Part shown: in pieces, positions 1-8,945 of the stretch | Numbering within the stretch: the first letter of the stretch is position 1 | Layout: each line of letters starts with the position of its first letter | NCBI GenBank assembly: GCA_049997955.1 | Contig: JAEBDY010000004.1 | Span: 490,105 to 554,104 of the forward strand | From: Umezawaea sp049997955 | GTDB taxonomy: Bacteria > Actinomycetota > Actinomycetes > Mycobacteriales > Pseudonocardiaceae | Direction: 5' to 3' | DNA: 64,000 nt | Notes under the pieces: model-generated | The model's database searches: none | What the model saw: only the letters and a program-made list of their open reading frames with translations | Told to the model about the DNA's origin: nothing | Program-made: the position numbers and the translations under genes

Positions 1-2
1 TC

Positions 3-902
3 GTCGGCGCCGACGTGGTCGTCCTGCGGCTGCCGGGCGCGATCGGGTCGATCGCGGGGGCGGTGTGCGCGGTGCTGCGCCGCGGGTACGCGGTCGAGGT
101 GGTCGGTGATCCCTTCGACGTGCTCGCGTCCGGCACGCTCGGCTGGGTGGGCAGGGTGGCCGCCGGACTGGCCCGCGCGCAGATGCGCGGGGTCGTGCGC
201 CGCGCCTCGGCCGTCCTCTACGTCACGGACTCCACGTTGCAGCGGCGCTACCCCGCTTCGCCCGCGCGCCCGGTGGTCGGTGTGTCCAGTGTGCGCATCG
301 GGCCCGCGTCGCTCGCCGAACGTCCGCGGTCCTGGTCCGGGGAGACCTTCCACGTCATCGCCGTCGGCAGCCAGGAACAGGACTACAAGGGGCACGACCT
401 GGTGATCCGCGCCCTGCGCAGGCTGGTGGACGGCGGGCTCGACGCGCACGCGGTCCTGGTGGGCGGGGGCAGGCTGCACGACGGGCTCGTCGCGCTCGCC
501 GACTCGCTGGGCCTTGCCCACCGGATCCGGTTCACCGGCGTGCTCGACGACCGCCACCGCCTCCTGGAACTGCTCGACGAGGCGGACCTGTTCGCGATGC
601 CGTCCCGTGCCGAAGGGCTGCCACGCGCGCTCGTGGAGGCGATGGCCCGCGGCCTGCCCGCCGTGGGCACGAGGGTGGGCGGCATCCCGGAACTCCTCGA
701 ACCCGGTTGCCTGGTGGGCCGGGACGACGAGGCGGCCCTCGCCCGCGTGATGGGCGGCCTGCTCACCGACCCCGAGGAGTGGGAACGCCAATCGCGTCGC
801 AACCTGGCCATCGCGGCCACCTTCGAGGCGTCCGTGCTCGACGAGCGGTTCACGGCGTGGCTGGCGGACGTCCCCCACTCGCGGAGCGGGGTGAAGACGT
901 GA
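3..902 (+). CDS. Glycosyltransferase family 4 (5' end cut by window)
   Basis: Retaining GT-B glycosyltransferase that probably adds a sugar to a lipid-linked oligosaccharide at the cytoplasmic membrane. The frame is open from the first base, so the N-terminal Rossmann domain is partly missing; 299 residues are visible. The C-terminal half has the GT4 donor-binding features: a KGHD segment after the central strand, and the E-x7-E motif in EGLPRALVE (about residues 203-211 of the visible part), followed by GIPE. It ends in a GTGA overlap with the aminotransferase gene, so the two are translationally coupled. Donor and acceptor cannot be read from sequence. By position it would be the PglA-like enzyme of the operon (inference). 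Confidence 0.9.
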   Translation, partial: VGADVVVLRLPGAIGSIAGAVCAVLRRGYAVEVVGDPFDVLASGTLGWVGRVAAGLARAQMRGVVRRASAVLYVTDSTLQRRYPASPARPVVGVSSVRIGPASLAERPRSWSGETFHVIAVGSQEQDYKGHDLVIRALRRLVDGGLDAHAVLVGGGRLHDGLVALADSLGLAHRIRFTGVLDDRHRLLELLDEADLFAMPSRAEGLPRALVEAMARGLPAVGTRVGGIPELLEPGCLVGRDDEAALARVMGGLLTDPEEWERQSRRNLAIAATFEASVLDERFTAWLADVPHSRSGVKT

Positions 903-2152
903 CGGCGCGCGTCTCGTGGGGAGAGGAGACCGGGCGAGCGGTTCACGCCGGGCGGCTGGCCGTCGACGGGGGCGACGCGGTGCGGACGACGCCGATGCCG
1001 ACGTGGCCCCACTTCGACGAAGCCGACCTGGAGTCCGCCCGCGAGGTCCTCGCGTCCGGCAGGGTCAACTACTGGACCGGGGAGCACGGCCGGGCCTTCG
1101 AGTCGGAGTTCGCCCAAGCCGCGGGTACCACCCACGCCGTGGTCGTGTCGAACGGGACCATGGCCCTGGAACTGGCTCTGCGCGCGCTCGGCGCCCGCGC
1201 GGGCACCGAGGTCGTCGTGCCCGCCGCCACGTTCATCGCGACCGCGAGCGCGGTCGTCGCCTGCGGCGCGCGGCCGGTGGTCGCGGACGTCGACCTCACC
1301 ACCGGGTGCGTCACGGCGGACACCGTCGCCGCCGTGCTCACCGACCGCACGGTCGCGGTCGTCGTCGTGCACCTGGCCGGACATCCCGTCGACATGCAGC
1401 CCGTCCTGGCGCTGGCGAGGAGTCGCGGGGTCTTCGTCGTCGAGGACTGCGCCCAAGCGCACGGCGCGCGGTACCGCGGACGGCCCGTCGGCGGCCTCGG
1501 CGACATCGCCGCGTGGTCCTTCTGCCAGGACAAGATCCTGACCACCGCGGGGGAGGGCGGTGCGATCACCACCTCCGACCACGGGCTGTGGCGCCGCTGC
1601 TGGGAGGCCAAGGACCACGGGAAGAGCTGGTCGGCGGTGCACCTCCAGCCCCACTCCCCCGGATTCCGGTGGCTGCACGAGAGCTTCGGGACCAACGCGC
1701 GGATGACCGAGGTGCAGTCCGCGATCGGCCGCAACCAGCTCCGCGGGATGGACGGCTGGGTGCGGCGGCGCGGGGCGAACGCCCGTGTGCTGCTCGACGC
1801 GCTGCGACCCGAGCCCGCCGTCCGGCTGGCCGAGCCCGCCGCCGACGTGGAGCACGCGTACTACAGGTTCCTGGCGTACCTGAGGCCCGAACGGCTCGCG
1901 CGGGGGTGGAACCGGGACCGGGTGGTGCGGGCCGTGCAGGCGGAAGGGGTTCCGTGCCTCCACGGCGGGTGCATGGAGATCTACCGGGAACGCGCGTTCG
2001 ACGACGTGCCGGGACGACCGACGGAACTGCCCGTGGCCGCCGAACTCGGCCGGACCGCCTTCGTGCTGCTCGTCCACCCCACGCTCACGGAGTCGGACAT
2101 GGTCGACACGGCGGCCGCCGTCCGCAAGGTGCTCGCGGAGGCGACGGCATGA
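899..2152 (+). CDS. DegT/DnrJ/EryC1/StrS-type sugar aminotransferase
   Basis: PLP-dependent aminotransferase, 417 aa, of the family that converts nucleotide-linked keto-sugars to amino-sugars. Visible family marks are SNGTMALELAL in the cofactor region, VVEDCAQAHGA with the PLP-ring aspartate, and CQDKILTTAGEGG, whose lysine (about K212) should form the Schiff base. I start it at GTG 899, which overlaps the upstream stop as GTGA and has a GCGGGGTG purine stretch just before; longer in-frame starts lie inside the GT gene. The next gene follows with an ATGA overlap. With the phosphoglycosyl transferase and acetyltransferase downstream it resembles PglE of the Campylobacter bacillosamine pathway (inference from gene order). 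Confidence 0.92.
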   Translation: MTARVSWGEETGRAVHAGRLAVDGGDAVRTTPMPTWPHFDEADLESAREVLASGRVNYWTGEHGRAFESEFAQAAGTTHAVVVSNGTMALELALRALGARAGTEVVVPAATFIATASAVVACGARPVVADVDLTTGCVTADTVAAVLTDRTVAVVVVHLAGHPVDMQPVLALARSRGVFVVEDCAQAHGARYRGRPVGGLGDIAAWSFCQDKILTTAGEGGAITTSDHGLWRRCWEAKDHGKSWSAVHLQPHSPGFRWLHESFGTNARMTEVQSAIGRNQLRGMDGWVRRRGANARVLLDALRPEPAVRLAEPAADVEHAYYRFLAYLRPERLARGWNRDRVVRAVQAEGVPCLHGGCMEIYRERAFDDVPGRPTELPVAAELGRTAFVLLVHPTLTESDMVDTAAAVRKVLAEATA

Positions 2153-2754
2153 CCCAACCCCTGCGCGACCACGTCCGCCGCACCGTCGACGTCGCGCTCG
2201 CGCTCGCCGGGCTCGCGGTCCTGGCACCCGTGATGCTGGTCGTCGCGCTGCTCGTCCGCTGGAAGCTCGGACGTCCCGTCCTGTTCCGGCAGCGCCGCAG
2301 CGGCCTGCACGGTGCGGAGTTCACGATCCTCAAGTTCCGCACCATGCGGCCCCTCCGCTATCCGGGGCAGCCCGACGGCGAACGGCAGACCGGGTTGGGC
2401 ACCGCGCTCCGCGCGTACAGCCTCGACGAGGTGCCGCAGTTGGTGAACGTCCTGCGCGGCGACATGGGCGTCGTCGGCCCCCGGCCGACGCTGCCGGAGC
2501 AGGTGCGCCGCTACGACCGGCGTCAGCTCCGCAGGCTGGACGTGCGTCCCGGTCTGACCGGCTGGGCCCAGGTGTCCGGCCGCAACGCGTTGAGCTGGCC
2601 CGAGCGCATCGAGCTCGACCTGTGGTACGTCGAGAACCGGAGCCTGGTCCTCGACCTGCGCATCATCCTGCTCACGGCGGGGGTCGTCCTGCGGTCGCGC
2701 GGTGTCGTCGGGGAAGGCGGCGTGAACCCCGACTTCCCGCCGCTGCTCCGATGA
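2149..2754 (+). CDS. Monotopic phosphoglycosyl transferase (bacterial sugar transferase)
   Basis: Transfers a sugar-1-phosphate from a UDP-sugar to undecaprenyl phosphate, starting the lipid-linked repeat unit. At 201 aa it is the minimal PglC-like form: one N-terminal hydrophobic re-entrant segment (about residues 12-36), then RSGLHGAEFTILKFRTM, SLDEVPQLVNVLRGDMG and RPGLTGWAQVSGRN, which are the conserved blocks of the family. It lacks the extra membrane domain of WbaP/WcaJ-type enzymes. The start ATG 2149 overlaps the upstream stop (ATGA) and the end overlaps the next gene the same way. This is the committing step of the locus. Confidence 0.95.
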   Translation: MTQPLRDHVRRTVDVALALAGLAVLAPVMLVVALLVRWKLGRPVLFRQRRSGLHGAEFTILKFRTMRPLRYPGQPDGERQTGLGTALRAYSLDEVPQLVNVLRGDMGVVGPRPTLPEQVRRYDRRQLRRLDVRPGLTGWAQVSGRNALSWPERIELDLWYVENRSLVLDLRIILLTAGVVLRSRGVVGEGGVNPDFPPLLR

Positions 2755-3398
2755 ACGGCTCCGACGCGGGCCGTCCCTTCTACATCGTCGGCGCGGGCGG
2801 TGCGGGCCGCGAGGCGTTGGACGTCGCGCTGGCCGGGGGGCGGCGGGTCGACGCCTTCCTCGACGACGCGTTGGCGGGGCAGGTGGTCCGCGGTCACGAG
2901 GTGCTGAGGCCGGAGGGCGCGCCGAGCGGTGCGGCCTACGTGGTGGCGATCGCCTCCGCCCCGGTGCGACAGCGGCTGTCGGCGCTGCTCGACGCGCTGC
3001 GGCTGCACGCGCTCACGCTGGTCCACCCCCGTGCGGTGGTGTGCACCGGCACGGTGGTCGGGCCGGGCTGCGTCCTGCAGGCGAACGCCTTCGTGTCGAG
3101 CGGTGTCCGGCTCGGATCCCACTGCCAGGTCCACTACAACGCGACGGTCGGGCACGACACCGAACTCGCGGACCACGTCACGGTGTTGCCCGGTGCCAAC
3201 GTCGCAGGCGGCGTGACGCTCGCGACGGGCGTGCTGGTCGGGTCCGGGGCGGTGGTGCTCCAGGGGAGGACCGTGGGCGCGGGGGCGACGGTCGGCGCGG
3301 GCGCGGTCGTCACCCGCGATGTCCCGGCGGGCGCGGTCGTCGTCGGCTCCCCCGCCGCCGAGCTGGCCCGTCGGCGGTCCACCGGGCCGCACGGGTGA
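2751..3398 (+). CDS. NeuD/PglD-type sugar O/N-acyltransferase
   Basis: Left-handed beta-helix acetyltransferase, 215 aa. The N-terminal part (FYIVGAGGAGREAL) is the small Rossmann-like UDP-sugar binding domain of NeuD/PglD; from about residue 90 hexapeptide repeats follow (VVGPGCVLQANAFV, GVTLATGVLVGSGAVV). The histidine of VGHDTEL (about H135) matches the catalytic base of PglD. It probably acetylates the amino-sugar made by the DegT-type aminotransferase. Start ATG 2751 overlaps the previous stop. A dehydratase (PglF-like) needed to complete such a pathway is not in the window and may lie upstream. Confidence 0.92.
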   Translation: MNGSDAGRPFYIVGAGGAGREALDVALAGGRRVDAFLDDALAGQVVRGHEVLRPEGAPSGAAYVVAIASAPVRQRLSALLDALRLHALTLVHPRAVVCTGTVVGPGCVLQANAFVSSGVRLGSHCQVHYNATVGHDTELADHVTVLPGANVAGGVTLATGVLVGSGAVVLQGRTVGAGATVGAGAVVTRDVPAGAVVVGSPAAELARRRSTGPHG

Positions 3399-3434
3399 TC
3401 GTCCGCCGTGGACGGTGAAGGGAGGAGGGGTTCG

Positions 3435-4733
3435 GTGCCCAGGTCCTCTGGCGTCGGCGCGAAGGTGAGCAGGGGCTTCGCCCGCCTGCTGGTGCCGCGC
3501 CGGACAGCTGTCGCGCTGCTGACCGCGGCGAGCCTGCTCCAGTTCCTGGCGAACGCCGCGACCGCGGTCGTCGCGACCATCGTCCTGGGGGCGGAGCAAC
3601 GGGGCGTGATGGTGCTCGGCGTGAGCATCGGCGGCGTGGCGGCGCTGCTGGGCGGGACGGGCACGGGTTCCGCGCTCAGGGCCGGGTTGCCGTCCTGTCC
3701 GGACCGGGACGGCAGGAAGCGCCTCCTCGTCTCCTACTCGTGGTGGACGGCGGGCGGGGCCGTGTTCGCGGGCGTCGTGGCGGTCACGGCGACCCGGTTG
3801 TCCGCGCCGTTGATCGACCCGGCGTTGGCCGCGGTCGATCTCCTCGTCGCGATCGGGATCTTCGCGGGGGTGCAGGTCCTCCTGGCCCAGAGCACCGAGG
3901 CGTGGTTCGCCGACGGGCACTACCGGAAGGGCGGCACGACGGCTCTGACCACGACGGCGGGAGGACTCGTCGCGGTGTTGGGCGCGGCAGCGGTGTCGGA
4001 CGCGGCCGCGGTCCTCCTGCTGGCGCAGGGCGCGGGCATGGCGGTGGCGTGGTGCTGCCAGGTGCGGTCCCTCAGGGGGGCGGGGCTGCTCGTGACCGGC
4101 AGGGTCGTGCCCGGTGACATCGCCCTGCTGGCGGGGAGGGGTGCTCCCGCGCTGGGCATGACCCTCGGACTCGCCGTGGCGCTGCGCGCCGACCGGTACG
4201 TCCTCGGCGCGGTCGCGGGCACCGCGGCCGTGGGGGTCTACTCCCTGGCCGCCACGGTGAGCGAGGTGTCCAGGTTGTTCCCCCAGGCCATCGGGCAGAT
4301 GTTCCTGCGCGACGTGGCGCTGAGCGGTGGGCGGCAGCGGCTGTCGCGGTGGGTGGTGCTGTCGGTCGTCTCCACGGCCGCCTTCGGGGCGGCGGTGGTG
4401 GCGATCGGCGTCCCGCTGATCGAGCCCGTGTTCGGGTCCCAGTTCGCCGGGGCTTCCCGGCTGCTGCTGCTGTTCACCGTCGCCGAGGTCTGCTTCGCCC
4501 CGTACGCGATCGCCGGTCGTGGTCTGCTCGGCGGCGGGTGGACGCGGGCCGCCGGGGTGTTCGGTGTCGTCGCGGTCGTGATCGCGATCACCTGCTACGT
4601 CATCGGTGCGGAACTGGGGGGCAGCACTGGCCTGGCGATCGGGTGCGCGGTGCTCTACGGCGTGCTGTCCGCCGCGTCGGTGTGGTTGTTCTGCATGCTG
4701 ACCAGGCATGACGGCAGAAGGGGTCGGACATGA
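3435..4733 (+). CDS. Polysaccharide flippase-like membrane protein (MATE/Wzx fold)
   Basis: Polytopic membrane protein of 432 aa with about 12 to 14 hydrophobic segments spread over the whole length, the pattern of oligosaccharide-lipid flippases (polysaccharide biosynthesis family). It should export the lipid-linked repeat. I choose GTG 3435 because GGAGGAGGGG (3421-3430) precedes it at good distance; a GTG at 3408 in the same frame has no ribosome site. It starts 36 nt after the acetyltransferase stop and ends in an ATGA overlap with the next gene. No strongly diagnostic motif exists for this family; the call rests on topology and context. Confidence 0.8.
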   Translation: MPRSSGVGAKVSRGFARLLVPRRTAVALLTAASLLQFLANAATAVVATIVLGAEQRGVMVLGVSIGGVAALLGGTGTGSALRAGLPSCPDRDGRKRLLVSYSWWTAGGAVFAGVVAVTATRLSAPLIDPALAAVDLLVAIGIFAGVQVLLAQSTEAWFADGHYRKGGTTALTTTAGGLVAVLGAAAVSDAAAVLLLAQGAGMAVAWCCQVRSLRGAGLLVTGRVVPGDIALLAGRGAPALGMTLGLAVALRADRYVLGAVAGTAAVGVYSLAATVSEVSRLFPQAIGQMFLRDVALSGGRQRLSRWVVLSVVSTAAFGAAVVAIGVPLIEPVFGSQFAGASRLLLLFTVAEVCFAPYAIAGRGLLGGGWTRAAGVFGVVAVVIAITCYVIGAELGGSTGLAIGCAVLYGVLSAASVWLFCMLTRHDGRRGRT

Positions 4734-6253
4734 TCGAATCGTTCCCCACATCACCACCGACCGTCGCGGGCGGTGACGGCACCGGCAACCGCTCGGCGGG
4801 CAGGTTGTTCAGCGCGCTCCTCGTCGTCGCGGTCGTCGCCGCCTTCGTGCTGCTCGTGCCCGAACTGCGCCACTGGATGGTCCTCCCGGTGGCCGCGTGC
4901 GGCGCCCTGGTGGCGCCCGACCTCTACGACTGGGCCTCCGGCGAGCTGGACGTCCTCGACCCGCAGGCCGTGATCGCTCTGGTGGGGACGCACTTCTTCG
5001 TGCTCGCACCGCTGCTGCACGTCGCGCTGGACGCGTGGCCGAGGTACCTCGAACCGGTCACCGACTGGCGGCACGCCCTCGGCGTGATGGCGGCGTTGAA
5101 CTTCGCCGGTCTGCTCCTGTACCGCGCGGTGCTGGCCGTGCCGGACCGGGCGCGCCGGACGTCGGTGGCGCGACTGGACCACACGAGGTTCCAGGCACTG
5201 GGGTGGGCCGTCGCGCTGGCGAGCCTGACCACGTTCGTGGGGCTGGTCGTCGGCTTCGGTGGCCCGGCGAACTACGTGGCGACCTTGACCAGCCTGGACA
5301 AGGACCTCACGGGCTACGGCCCGGTGTTCCTCGCCGCCACCTGCTTCCCGCTCGTCGTGTTCGTCCTCGTGCTGCTCCGGGGAAGGGCCGTCCTGGCGCG
5401 CCGTCCGTTCCTGCTGATCGTGCTCGTCATCGCGTTCGCACTGGTGCAGTTCGTGGTGGCGGGTCTGCACGGCAGCCGTTCGAGCGTCATCTGGCCGGTG
5501 CTCATCGCGATGGGGGCGTGCCACCTGCTGGTCACCCCGCTGCGCAAGCGGACGCTGGTGGTGGCGCTGATCGCCATCGGCGGGTTCATGTACCTGTACG
5601 GCTTCTACAAGAGCGCGGGCGCGGACGCCATCGACCTCTTCACCGGCGACCGCAGCGTCGACGAGATATCCGGGCAAACGGGCCGGGACGTCCCGTTGCT
5701 GCTGCTGGGCGATCTCGCGAGGGCCGACATCCAGGCGCTCACCCTCGACCGCGAACTCGTGCGGCCCGACCTGGCGGGCGGCGGGCTCACCTACGTGGGG
5801 GACCTGCTCTTCCTCGTCGCCCGCGACGTGCGCCCGGACCTGCCGGACAAGGTGGCGGTCGGGACCGACCTGCTGTACGGACCCGGCGCGTACGACTCCG
5901 GAACCCGGTCCAGCCAGATCTACGGCCTGGCGGGCGAGGCGACGCTCAACTTCGGTCCCGTCGGGGCCGTGCTGTCCTTCCTCCCCCTGGCGTTCGTCGT
6001 GCGGGCCGCCCGGTCGCGCTACCGCTCCGCCCTGCTCCCCGGTGCCCCGGTGGACGGACGGCTCCTGGCCGCCGCGTTGCCGATCGTGGTGGTCCTGGTG
6101 CTCACGGCCGACCTCGACAACGTTCTCTGGTTCGTCGTCAACGACGTCGCCGTGCTCGCCTGCCTGGTCCTGCTCTCGCGACGGAAGCAGCCACCCCTGA
6201 CGGCCCATCCACGACCGACGACCGTGCCGAAAGATCGCAATCGACCTCGGTGA
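4730..6253 (+). CDS. O-antigen-polymerase-like membrane protein (Wzy candidate)
   Basis: Polytopic protein, 507 aa, with about 10 to 12 membrane segments and a long mid-to-late outside loop (roughly residues 295-395, containing SGQTGRDVPLLLLGDL and GPGAYDSGTRSSQIYG) before the last membrane pairs. This topology is that of Wzy/EpsG-type polymerases, which have little sequence conservation. Position as last gene of the operon, behind the flippase and with an ATGA overlap, supports polymerisation of the repeat unit. The tail after about residue 485 is hydrophilic. Confidence 0.7.
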   Translation: MIESFPTSPPTVAGGDGTGNRSAGRLFSALLVVAVVAAFVLLVPELRHWMVLPVAACGALVAPDLYDWASGELDVLDPQAVIALVGTHFFVLAPLLHVALDAWPRYLEPVTDWRHALGVMAALNFAGLLLYRAVLAVPDRARRTSVARLDHTRFQALGWAVALASLTTFVGLVVGFGGPANYVATLTSLDKDLTGYGPVFLAATCFPLVVFVLVLLRGRAVLARRPFLLIVLVIAFALVQFVVAGLHGSRSSVIWPVLIAMGACHLLVTPLRKRTLVVALIAIGGFMYLYGFYKSAGADAIDLFTGDRSVDEISGQTGRDVPLLLLGDLARADIQALTLDRELVRPDLAGGGLTYVGDLLFLVARDVRPDLPDKVAVGTDLLYGPGAYDSGTRSSQIYGLAGEATLNFGPVGAVLSFLPLAFVVRAARSRYRSALLPGAPVDGRLLAAALPIVVVLVLTADLDNVLWFVVNDVAVLACLVLLSRRKQPPLTAHPRPTTVPKDRNRPR

Positions 6254-7631
6254 GGCAGCCTCATATTCATTGGGACAATGGTGAAATCATCCCGATTCGC
6301 ACGCAGAGCTTCAGTCACTCCCAGTGAGCGTCACATACGGCAGTGTAAGATCGGGTGATTTACCGGCCCATTCGACCCTTATATAGCGGTCAACGGCTAA
6401 AATGGGGGATATGCGGTGACGACCCATCTCGGGTTGACCACACCACGTCGCCCCTGACCCTGGCGGTACACGCATTGAGCGAAGATGCGCCAGGGAGGGC
6501 AGACCGGAAAAACTGAGCACCCGCGACACCGAGCACGTCCCGGAACCTGCGCCTGCCGGAAAATCCACGATTTTCCATTGCCGCCGGAAACACTGTTCGA
6601 TCTCCTCGGTCGCCGCCTGCTCGAAAAAAGAGAATTCGCGGTGACGCAGGCGATCGAAATTCATGACCAAATCTTGACGAACACGCATTTCTCTTGCCGG
6701 TGACCACCACCGAACCGACAGCGGGCTCAGGTGGCACGTGGTCTGGCACCGCACCCCGGACCACAGGTGGAGAGTGCCCCGCACCCGTTCAGGACAGCGA
6801 TTCCACGCCTGTTCGCCCTCCATCCGACCACTACGAGTCGTCCTCATGACCTCACCACCTCCGACGCGACACGACGGCAGACCCGTCACGTCCGGCGACT
6901 CGTCACCGACAGGCAGGTGCTCCGATGCAGGACCACGACAAAATTATCCGGACAAGTCACCACGACACGAGTCCCTTCACCGCGCTCCGGACCCCTCACC
7001 TGGGAAAACTTCGCCGAAGGTGGCTTCCACACCATTTCGAACCGAATCCCAGAAGAGTTCCGAGGTGGAGATCACCCACACCGCACGACGCCGGATCTTC
7101 CGGTATTCGCACGAATCGGACGAGGTCCGCGGTACCCGTTCTTCCCATTCCTGCCGAACTGATGTCATCAGGCCGCTCGTACCAGATCGCGCGAGCAGCA
7201 TCGTGCGCACCGGAATCAAGGAAATATTCCGCCACGATCGTGTGGTCTCCGTGCCGTGAGGCAGACCAGGTCGCGGAGTCCACACCGACGGCCACCGGCA
7301 CCGGTCGGCGGACGACGACGGCGACCGCCGGACGCGGAGGCGACCGCACACCGGGTGCCCGCACAAGACCGACCGCGATCGAGATGACCTCGTGGACCTT
7401 CCGGACCACGTGACCGCGGCCCGGCCGCGCACGAAGGACCTTCCGAACCGGACGAGCGAACTCCGAGGTAGGCAGCGGGAGTCCCCCGCCCTCTCGGAGG
7501 TCGCCGTGGAACGCCTGGTGAATCCGCCACCGGACGGGCACTCGTGCGCCCCTCGCGCACCCCGACCGTCCTCGTCAACGCTCGCGATGCCCGGTTGCGA
7601 TCGCTCCATCGCGCGCCGCAGGAGGCCAACC
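6254..7631. other. Long intergenic region, A/T-richer in first half
   Basis: About 1.4 kb without a gene I can support. The first 470 bases are clearly richer in A/T than their surroundings. Several open frames on both strands overlap one another here, but none has third-position G/C bias, a ribosome site or a recognisable domain. It separates the polysaccharide operon from the sigma-factor genes and probably holds their promoter, plus the perfect palindrome at 6558-6576. Possible leftover of a lost gene. Confidence 0.6.
6558..6576. promoter_or_regulatory. Perfect 8-bp palindrome in A/T-rich gap
   Basis: GGAAAATC and GATTTTCC flank a 3-base centre (CAC). It is the only strong palindrome I found in the gap. 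It could be an operator or a small hairpin; no T-run follows on either strand, so a terminator is less likely. Confidence 0.45.
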
Positions 7632-8402
7632 GTGAACAGCGCGACCGACTACTCCCCCGACAGCTCCACCGCGGGTGACCTCCAACTGGTGGACATGGCG
7701 AGGGCCGGTGACGGCAGAGCGTTCGAGGAGCTCTACCGACGGCACCACGCCTCCGCCCGCAGCTTCGCGCGCAGCCTGCTGGGGTCCGCCCAGAACGCCG
7801 ACGACATCGTCGCGGAGTCGTTCGTCAAGGTGTTCCAGCGCATAGTCTCGGGTGGTGGTCCGACCACCGCGTTCCGGGCCTACCTGTTGACCACGGTGCG
7901 GACGACCTTCTGCAAGCAGTTGGCGCCGGAGCGACTGGTGAACCGGGCGGTGGACCTCTCGGAGATCGCCGCTCCGGTGGTCGACGACGACCCGGTGCTG
8001 CACAAGCTCGACGTCGAGTACGCGACGATGGCGCTCACCAGCCTGCCGGAGCGCTGGCGCACGGTGCTGGTGCACCTGGAGGTGGAGGGGAAGTCCACCG
8101 CGGAGATGGCCGCGCTGCTCGAGATCGACGCCAACGCCGTCGCCGCCCTGGCCTTCCGCGCGCGCAAGGCGCTCCGCATCGCCTATGCCCAGATGCACGT
8201 CAAGGTCACCACGAACTCGACCTGCCGGGAGTACTCGGAGAACCTGGCGGCGTGGTCGTGCGGGAAGCTGAACCGCAACCTGCGCGTTCGGGTGCGGCAG
8301 CACGTGGAGATCTGCCCGGTGTGCGCTACCGCTGCCGATGAGGTCGCGGACGTCCTGAAGACCTTGGGCGTCGACGTGCGCACCAGGTCGCGGGAACGCT
8401 GA
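7632..8402 (+). CDS. ECF sigma factor with C-terminal HxxxCxxC zinc-finger tail
   Basis: RNA polymerase sigma factor of the extracytoplasmic-function type, 256 aa. Region 2 lies at about residues 20-90 (AFEELYRRHHASARSFARSL, DADDIV-type helix as NADDIVAESFVKVF), region 4 at about 135-185 (LPERWRTVLVHLEVEGKST then the helix-turn-helix). A tail of about 65 residues carries CREYS and H-x3-C-x2-C (HVEICPVC), the zinc-binding signature of ZAS anti-sigma domains, so the protein appears to carry its own regulator. Start GTG 7632 is fixed by AGGAGG at 7620-7625. No membrane segment. It is paralogous to the next gene. Confidence 0.92.
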   Translation: MNSATDYSPDSSTAGDLQLVDMARAGDGRAFEELYRRHHASARSFARSLLGSAQNADDIVAESFVKVFQRIVSGGGPTTAFRAYLLTTVRTTFCKQLAPERLVNRAVDLSEIAAPVVDDDPVLHKLDVEYATMALTSLPERWRTVLVHLEVEGKSTAEMAALLEIDANAVAALAFRARKALRIAYAQMHVKVTTNSTCREYSENLAAWSCGKLNRNLRVRVRQHVEICPVCATAADEVADVLKTLGVDVRTRSRER

Positions 8403-8945
8403 TCGGCTCCACCTCCTCGGCCGTGATCCGGCAGGAAGCCCGATCACCCCGCCGTGCGCGGAAGTCCTCTGTGGACCCCGCGGTCGTCGAGCGCCTTCCG
8501 CCCGCGGCCCGCGACAACGCCCGCCGCTACGGCATGAAGACCAGCCGCGCTGCTCCGATCGGCCTACGCGGACACCTCCGCGCGGTACCGATCGTCAACC
8601 GCTCACCCGATCCGCCACGGTCCGCCGCGGTGGACGGTTGCCGTGGCGAGGCTCCCCGCTCGCGACGGCCTCACGTGACCCAGGGGATGCCCCCGCCGTG
8701 GTGATCCTCGCCGAACTGTCCACAGTGGACGATTTTGTGCCTCGACCAGGCATCCCGTGGTCTTCGGCCCGCACGATTGCGGCCGACGAGCACGCGCCCG
8801 GCGTCGCACGGCGGCAGGCCCACGGACCGCTGCGCCCGTTTCGAGGTGGCTAGTGGAGAGCGCCGCACGCGCTCTGGATAAGGTCGCCAATCCCACGGCA
8901 TCGGGAAGGGGGCGGCCGGTGATCGGGCGCCTGGAGGAAAAGGAT
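8403..8945. other. Intergenic region between the two sigma-factor genes
   Basis: About 540 bases. The frame of the downstream sigma factor stays open back to 8757 but the residues there are not protein-like and have no ribosome site. I see no other gene, hairpin or clear promoter. Confidence 0.5.

Noticed and set aside
383..2227. Long minus-strand frames across the polysaccharide operon, and similar long frames opposite most genes (for example 2523-4757, 9911-12793, 20470-23100)
   Set aside because: They mirror the codon bias of the genes on the other strand and encode Arg/Ala/Pro-rich sequence without domains.
6311..6889. Minus-strand open frame of 192 codons in the long gap
   Set aside because: Composition is not protein-like, no ribosome site, no codon bias, and it overlaps other equally open frames.
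6731..7413. Overlapping plus-strand frames of 140-170 codons
   Set aside because: Three frames are open at once with random-looking residues; chance openness in G/C-rich DNA.
8718..8730. GTCCACAGTGGAC palindrome, repeated at 24033-24045
   Set aside because: It corresponds to common codons for Ser-Thr-Val-Asp in this genome style and the second copy lies inside a decayed coding sequence; no evidence for a site.
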